Shown here: positions 51,201 to 60,200 of the stretch, piece by piece
Numbering within the stretch: position 1 is the first letter of the stretch
Layout: each line of letters begins with the position of its first letter
The notes under the pieces: generated by a model
The model's database searches: none
What the model was told of the DNA's origin: nothing
What the model saw: only the letters and a program-made list of their open reading frames with translations
Assembly (NCBI GenBank): GCA_963580285.1
Contig: OY757025.1
Location: 115,137,900-115,201,899, forward strand
Reading direction: 5' to 3'
Origin: Lucinisca nassula
Taxonomy: Eukaryota > Mollusca > Bivalvia > Lucinida > Lucinidae
DNA length: 64,000 nucleotides
Position numbers and translations under genes: made by a program

Positions 51201-54200
51201 TCACTTTTATAGTGCTGCCTCACTGAAGTATCATGTCCCAGACACATTACATGATACCACACCCAGTCACATTATCCTGACACTGGGTCGACCAGTCCTA
51301 GCTCTACCCCGTAAATTTGAGTGCCAAGCGAGGAGCAGCTAGTACCATTCTTAACAACTTTGGTATGTCGCAGCCCGGGATCAAACCCGTGACCTCCCGT
51401 TCCCCAGAGGGGACACTCTACCAACTGAGCTATCGGGGCCGGTAAATGCCAGGCAAATATGAAGCTAATTGTTGTTTAAAGCATCTTTAGCTTATGTCGT
51501 TAGTTGTCAAATTGTTAAGTGTTATTGCAAGTACAATTGCCATCACTCTTGTATATTTGCTGAAAAATAAATGAGAGTAGCTTTTGCAAATGCAAAAGCT
51601 ACTCACATTTTTTTTTTCAGCAAAAATGTTTTTTGAATAAGATACATTTAATGATCAAAGTTTTAACGGCATGTTAACTAATGACATTGTTAGTTCTGAA
51701 CAACTGGCCCCAGAGAAAATAAGGCTTCATAAGAAAAGTGTCAGTAGATGATTCACATAGAAAATTAAGCCTCAATTCATATATCAAGCATTGTTTGCTT
51801 AGCAGACAATACACACAGACTATCAAGTCTTGATTCAAATGAAATTTTGAGCCTTAGTTTCTCTAATCATATGACGCCGTTGATAAGGTGTAACAAAAAT
51901 CGTATGACCACATGCGTAATAACACTTTGGCGGGATTAATTAACGTCATGACGATGTCCATGTCAACCTGCATTTTTTGTGGAAAATTTGTCAAATTTCA
52001 AGGTGATGAAATCCAATTTAAAGGGGTCATATGAATAACAGAATCTTATATTTGTGGTCATTCAATATGAAATTTATGAAACTCACCAAAGGCTTGTTTC
52101 ATAAATATCATTTAAAATGACCACTCATGTAAGATCCTCTATATTTACTTTCAGAAACAATAAGGCCTGACATGATTTTTTTGTTGTTGTTGTGTTGGTT
52201 TTATGGCCCATTCAAGCTCATCGTCATCAGAGGTTGGCAAAAACCAGAGTACCTGGAGAAAAACCACCTGACCTTCTATTGCAGACCCTGGCATCTCAAA
52301 TGTGGCCCAAGCGAGACATAAACCACAGCAGCCTGACATGAAATGTGAATTTAATTGAAATGTCAAGCATTAATTAGTCGCATAAAATCTTATGCCTCTA
52401 TTCCTCTGTTCAAAGCAGGCTTGCCCATCTGAGTCTAATAGTTGGTTTTCTTTTGCTACAGCATTTCAGTGTTTTCTTGCTGTCGAGTCCTCACCGTTGT
52501 TTCATCTCTGTGGTTGTTTGATTTTTTGTGTTCACGGAGATGTTGCACTGATGAGTTAGGAGGCCATCATGCGGACTGAACAAATAATTTGTCTAAATCG
52601 CGACGGAAGTAAGGGCGAGGATTGTGGCCAATAAAATTGATTTAAGCCCCCCAGGGGAATTCATTTCACTGACTGTTCCAAGGCAGTTTTCCTGTTGCAG
52701 TTTATTTTTGTTATGGTTTGTCTTTGAATGTTTGTATCGCTTATATTATTTTGTTTTGGACAGCCAATTGGCCATTTTGTGGGAAAGTAAGTGTCCTTTT
52801 GACTTTCCGGGATAAGAGTTAAATGTTATCCTGCTATTCACAACAACCCCTACCTTTGCAAACAGTGTAGATCCTGATCAGATGGCTTCTGAAGAAATGT
52901 TTGACATTAAGTTTGAGAATTTGTAGGACTAAATTACATAAGGTAATCTACTAATCTGATTGGCTCAAATATACAAATGGATGCGGCTAAATTAATTATT
53001 CAGTGGGATAAGGGTCAAAGAGGTTCATGCATAAATTTCGGAAAGGAAAATTAACCCTTATCTTGCTGTTCACGACAACCCCTATCTTTGCAAACAGTGA
53101 AGATCAGGGCTTCCGTTAGGCGGACGTACGGCGTATATTACGTCCTGAAATCGCTTCCGTACTCCCAAATTAAACATCAAAGGCGTCCCGCGGATTCCCG
53201 AAAATTTCTCTGTACGGTCAAAAATCTTTACCGAGACGTATAAACCCGCCCACTTTTAGCGGTTTGTAAAAAGTTTGCTCCGCCTCCTTAGCTGAAACAG
53301 CTTTCTGTGTTTATTGAGAACTAAGGACGTCCCATTTTCTGCTTGCACGGTATTATATTGACAATCAGAATCACGTGCGTCGGCATACCTTTGATCATCA
53401 TCGGTGTGTGAAAAACGTGTCGAGGTGATTGCTCGGGTGTTTGCATATAACTAAACAGATTAGTAGTTGAGGATAAACTAATTATCTCATTGACGATAAG
53501 TGTTTTTTAATCCTGTAAACTTGTCACTGTTTAAATTAAAGCGGGTCGTAATTTAGGTGTTTCATTAGAGATGCAAAGTGTGACAATAGTTTCAAAGATA
53601 GATGCGCATTTTTTTCTTGAGTAAATAGCAGGTGTTCACTAGCTGAAATGACGAAAATAATTAATAAAATCCCAACATGTTGTCGCGATCGCTGTTTGAT
53701 TTTGGCGCCTCCAAAATACGTAAAACCGGCGAATGTGACCAGGCCGGTTCGTCAGGTCTGCGCTGCAGTCTGATCTGTCTGTTTGCCAAAAAGCAAAAAA
53801 AAAAACGTTGACTCGTCTAAGTCTGCCCCAATTAATCAAAGTTGCACATGTTTCTGCCTGTTTGTCTGAAGCAGTTCCGAGTGTTTTAATAGAGTACAAT
53901 GAAGACGCGAAGCGTATGTTTTTCAAAGTTTGTCAAAAATCTTTTACAAAAGAATTTTTCTTTATTTCTTTTTAATCCATATATGACAATGGGCGTCAGG
54001 TTTGTTTTATTTGTGTTAAGTTCTACAAACAGTGTAGACAGATCAGACGCTATGTTTTGTGGCACAGAAAATGGACCACTAGGCATATATTGGGATGGGT
54101 AATGCGATTGTTTTCTTTACTTTTTATTGGTTTATTTTGGGGGTGGGGGAAAGGGAGTTTTACTTGGAAAGTTGTAAAATTTATACAGGCCAAGCAAAAA

Positions 54201-57200
54201 TATTTTTCTTTCTTGTATGCACTCCTCTGCACTGTACTGACCATATGCACCGGTATGTCACAGTTATGAGAGTAGTTTTAACTTCCTCACAGAGTTTTGC
54301 TTGATTGTTTTGAACAGCCCAGTTAACACTATTCAAGTCATTTTTAAGCCGGTCAGTTTACCTATCCACACTTTACTAGCCCTCTAAAAGAATATACCGT
54401 ATTCGGGTGTGTATTACCCGCATTTGCGTACTACCCGCACCCCCTTTTTTGGCCAAAATCTGGGGGAAAACTGTTATTCTGTTGTATTACCCGCATGGAA
54501 CATTTGCTGAAATTTTGGTGGATGCGTAAGTGAGAAAAAGTAAGAATTTGGCCAGTTTTTGTAACACACAACGGAACGCGTGATTGTCTTCAAAAGGCGG
54601 GAAAATGCACATGCGCGCAAGTATCACCAGAAAGCACATATTTTGCATTAAAATGTTGAAAAAACTTTACCTGTTCACCATTGTAATTTATTTATTAACA
54701 CACATATGCCCGCGGCCCTTTTTTGGGACATCGGCAAACAGTGCAGTCCCAGATCAGACACCTCAGAAAGGCGCCGCAGACGTCTCTATTTTAGGACATC
54801 GGCAAACAGTGCAGTCCCAGATCAGACACATCAGAAAGACGCCGCAGACGTCTGATTTGGATTTACACTGTTTGATGATTTATAACGGTTCAATTATGAC
54901 ACTATTGTTAATCCCTGTCATATAATTGCCACCCTGCGGTGCTTGTTGATAAGGTGTGAAAATATGGTCAAGTTATGTCTCTAATTTGCGTTTATTCCCC
55001 AATCATAAAATTTAATCTGCAATCAATGTGAAAATTATTTAATTGCTCCTAAGACGAGTTGCTACGACTATTCTACTATCTCGTAAATGGTTATGTTTTG
55101 GCGACAAATAGCAGACGCTTGGCGAGAAAAGTTGAATACTTTAATTTGTGTTAACACATCTGTATGCTGTTGTTGGTATTGACACGGAGCTTACGTAAAA
55201 CGCTGTTTTCCACAACCGTTTTGCTATCGAGAATATTTTTACTGTTTCCAAACATTTTTTTATGAGAGAGATATGCCCCATTAAGATAAAACAAAAGACA
55301 CGCGTGGGGTTGCTGGGGTCCGATGACGTCATTTACCGATCTCGTGCAGAAAAGAAAAAAAACTGTAGCGGTGGTTTTCGGGCGGCGGTTATGATGCCGG
55401 ATAACTTTGATGTTCACATTGAACTTGCTTGTTTATTTTGTTTAAAATCAGAGTTTTAAGAATAATACTCACAAAATCGGGCTTGCTAGTAATGGAGATT
55501 GTTATATTACTCATGTATAAGTAAAATTGAGTGGACAATTAAACATTTTTTATGTCGGGAATCGTAAATGATAAAGCATAACACGAGATGCATCGTATTT
55601 TCAGCTGACAAAAGTAAAAATAAAATGGTCCAAAAATAATTCGGGCGGATTACCCGCACCCTGAACTTGGGCCTGTAATTTGAGGGAAAAAAACTGCGGG
55701 TAATACACGCCCAAATACGGTACAGGTGATTAAAAATGCAAACAAGAGATTCATAGATTAAATAATATATATTTCTTCATCAAAACAATTTTACGATCCG
55801 CAAACACCTTGCTTCAAAATTGGGACTTCCTGAATTTTCCAGTGGGACTTCCAGATTTCAAGGGTAGGAAGTCTGGGACTTCCTGAACTTGGGAGTAAAT
55901 GGAAGCCCTGGTAAATCCAGATCAGATGGCTTTCAGAAGCCATCTGATCGGGATCTACATTGTTTGGCATTCAGTTTATGGTTTTGTAGCAATAAATTAC
56001 ATCAAGTAATTTGATTGGTTGATTACAGAAATGGGTGTGGCTTAAATGAATATTCAGCAAGATAAGGGTTAAGCAAATTTTCACCTACCTGTTGGGGTTG
56101 AGTTCCCTTAGTCTGTCTTCACAAGTTTGTTGAAGCTGAGGATAGTACCCCTCATCCCCAGACCTGAAAATATATGAAAACTGTAAAAATCCTTAACATT
56201 AGGACACTTAGATAACTTGCTGTAATTCTCCTAAAATTTTAACAAATTTGTTTCATGATCCTGTAAGAAGTCCAAAAGGTGCAATTTGTTTGTTTGTTTG
56301 ATTTTAGGTTTAACGTCCCCGTCAACACTGTAAATGTCATTTTGGAGACATTGCTTCCAATTTAGTAGGACTTTTACCCAACACTAAGATGAAATGAAAC
56401 TGAGATGAAATGACATCTCAAGCCCTGCTGACCAATGAAACCAATAGGGTTTATAAGCATAGACGGTCTGACGCGCACCGCTTTGCCTGGGCAGGCTTAG
56501 ATCCTCTAAGCAGTTTACCAAAACTCGTATGTGGGTCGGTTTCAGCTCTGCCTGGAAGCATCATGCAGCCAATCAACTTCTTCAAGCCCCGATGTGTGGG
56601 GGCTGCCAAAAGGTGCAAATTAAATGGCAAACAGTGTAAACCCTGATAGACTGCATTACGGTATTCTGTGATTTTTCTCTCATTTCTGCTAAGGACTATA
56701 TCTTGCCTCCATGTGGGTGACTAATTCTGACTTAAACATAAAGGTTGACACTTTGGCTGATGCAACTGCTGACAGCTGGATGAACAGACAAATGAATGAA
56801 TGAACAAATTAATGCCAAGAAAACCTCATTAACAAGTTAGATGTTTGCAGGCACCCATTTTTATTTTACAACTATAAAAAAAACAAATCTATAAATCATT
56901 TATAGATTTGTTTTTTATAGTTGTGCATGCGTCTCGCTCCAAAGAGTAACAAAAACATAAATATCGGCATATAAGTGTAAAATATGAACATCTGAGAAGT
57001 TCCAGATGTTCCAGACTGGAATGGAGAACCCTAAGTCATGCCATGCCCAAAGCAAGCAAAACAAAAAATACACCTCTTTAAAGCGCTGTTCACTATAACA
57101 TTTTTGGATATAACATGGTTTGAAGATGAATCCCAAAAATGTATAATCATACATACAAAAAACCAAACAAGAGGACCATGATGGCCCTGGATCGCTCACC

Positions 57201-60200
57201 TGATCCATAGAGTAACAAGTGGGCCCCAGGGAGGGCCATAATTGACCCCAGGGTTATAATGTGCATAATGTTGAGGGAGGTCTAAAAAGGTGAAGCTTCA
57301 TACCAAATATCAAAAAAAGACTATAATTTGAACAATGTTGGCAAAGGTCCACTAGATGAAGCTACACAACAAAATATCAAAGACCTGGGCCTTGTTGTTT
57401 CAGAGAAGAAGATTTTCAAAGATTATCTCTATTATAAGTCTATGTAAAACCAAAGGGCCCTGGGGCGGGGGCATTGTGGCCCCAGGGCTATAATTTGAAC
57501 AATCTTGGTAGAGGTCCACTAGCTGAAGCTTCATACCAAATGTCAAAGACCTAGGCCTTGTGGTTTCAGAGTAGAAGATTTTTCAAGATTTTCCCTATAT
57601 AAGTCTATGAAAAACCAAAGGGCCCAGGAGCGGGGGCAATTTTGGCCTCAGGGCTATAATTTGAACAATCTTGATAGAGGTCCACAAGATGAAACTTCAT
57701 ACCAAATATCAAAGACCTTGGCCTTGCAGTTTCAGAAAAGAAGATTTTTAAAGATTTTCTCTATATAAGCCTATGTAAAACCAAAGGGCCCCGGGGCGGG
57801 GGCATTTTTGGCCCCAGCACTATAATTTGAACAATCTTGGTAGGGGTCCACTAGATGAAGCTTCATACCAAATAGCAAAGACCTGGGCCTTGCAGTTTCA
57901 GAGAAGAAGATTTTTTTAAAGATTTTCCCAATATAAGCCCATGTAAAACCAAAGGGCCCTGGGGTGGGGGCATTTTTGGCCCCAGCACTATAATTTGAAC
58001 AATCTTGGTAGGGGTCCACTAGATGAAGCTTCATACCAAATATCAAAGACCTGGGCCTTGCGGTTTCATAGAAGAAGATTTTTAAAGGTTTTCCCTATAT
58101 AAGCCTATGTAAAACCAAAGGGCCCCGGGGCGGGGGCATTTTTGGCCCCAGCACTTTAATTTCAACAATCTTGGTAGGGGTCCATAAGATGAAGATTCAA
58201 CCAAATATCAAAGACCTGGGCCTTGCAGTTGCAGAGAAGAAGATTTTTAAAGATTTTCCCTATATAAGCCCATGTAAAACCAAAGGGGCCCGGGGCGGGG
58301 GCATTTTTGGCCCCAGCACTATAATTTGAACAATCTTGGTAGGGGTCCACTAGATGAAGCTTCATACCAAATATCAAAGACCTGGGCCTTGCGGTTTCAG
58401 AGAAGAAGATTTTTAAAGATTTTCCCTATATAAGTCTATGTAAAACCAAAGGGCCCCAGGGCGGGGTCATCTTTGGCCCCAGCACTATAATTTGAACAAT
58501 CTTGGTAGGGGTCCACCAGATGAAGATTCATACCAAATATCAAAGACCTGGGCCTTGCAGTTTCAGAGAAGAAGATTTTTAAAGATTTTCCCTATATAAG
58601 CCCATGTAAAACCAAAGGGCCCCGGGGCGGGGGCATTTTTGGCCCCAGCACTATAATTGAACAATCTTGGTAGGGGTCCACTAGATGAACCTTCATACCA
58701 AATATCAAAGACCTGGGCCTTGCGGTTTCATAGAAGAAGATTTTTAAAGATTTTCCCTATATAAGCCTATGTAAAACCAAAGGGCCCCGGGGCGGGGGCA
58801 TCTTTGGCCCCAGCACTATAATTTGAACAATCTTGGTAGGGGTCCACCAGATAAAGATTCATACCAAATATCAAAGACCTGGGCCTTGCAGTTTCAGAGA
58901 AGAAGATTTTTTAAAGATTTTCCCTATATAAGCCCATGTAAAACCAAAGGGCCCCGGGGCGGGGGCATTTTTGGCCCCAGCACTATAATTTGAACAATCT
59001 TGGTAGGGGTCCACTAGATGAAGCTTCATACCAAATATCAAAGACCTGGGCCTTGCAGTTTCAGAGAAGAAGATTTTTTAAGTTTTCGGTGAAAAAAATC
59101 TATTTTTGGCTGCTGTGACCCATATGTGCAACGGACCGGAACCATTTGAACAGCTTTGAAAGGGGACCACCTAAGGATCATTCCTGTGAAGTTTGGTCAA
59201 AATCCGCTCAGTGGTTTAGGAGGAGATGTCGTTTGAAGAAAAAGTTTACGGACGCACGGACGGACGCACGCACGCACGCACGGACGACGGACAAAAAGTG
59301 ATCCCAAAAGCTCACCTCGTCACTACGTGACGGTGAGCTAAAAAGATCATTTTTATATATAATCTATATATTTTGTTTTGATAATGGATATAAATGTAAG
59401 ACAGTTGCTTAACTAACACTGTTTCTGCTTTAGATCCCAACAATAGTCTTAGAAAGAGGTTGTGGTCACTTAGGCAGTTCTAACGAGTATCCACAATCTA
59501 TGTCTTGCAGCATAGATGAAAAAATAATGTATACCCCTGTAAAACCCCATCTCCTCTGTACAAAGAGGGGTTTACAGGGTGTTTATTAGCCCTTAACCCA
59601 TAAAATGCCAATCACTACCACTGCCGTCTGCTTTGTCTTCTGCCGGTTACTTTAAAACTCATTGTTGCAAACAGTGTGGACCCAGATCAGACTGCTCCTC
59701 TAGGAGCAGTCTGATCTGGGTCCACACTGTTTGCATGTACATGCAAAAATGTTTCTAAAAAAAAATTTAAAGAAGATTCAGCAGACGACATTAGCAGACA
59801 ACATTTTAAGGTGTAGTTTTTCTCAGCGTCTTAAAGGTTAAAATGCCAAGAAATACTGCATCTGAAAAAATGTCTGCTGCATATTCTTCCAATCTTTTCA
59901 AACCTATTTTTGCATATGCAAAAAGTGTGAACCCTGATCAGACTACTGTGACTAGCTTCTAAACCCTTTTTGTACCAAATAGAATCTTCCACCTTATATA
60001 GCAGGAGTCCATTTCAAAATTTAGGGGTGTCAGGTTGTGTTTTTGTCAAAAACTGTTCAGAAAATGGCTGAACTTTTTGCAAACAGTGTAGGCCCTGATC
60101 AGACGCTGTGTACTGCGGTGTCTGATCTGGACCTGCACTGTTTGCCCTGGTACCCATTTAGGGGTTTACGGTACTAAATGGGTTATGTTTGTTTGTTTTG

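Larger units (their letters stand above)
53051..56072. mobile_element. MITE family F copy split by a hAT-like element
   Basis: Left part TTAACCCTTATCTTGCTG to AAACAGTGAAGAT; right part GTAAATCCAGATCAGATGG to CAGCAAGATAAGGGTTAA. Confidence 0.8.
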
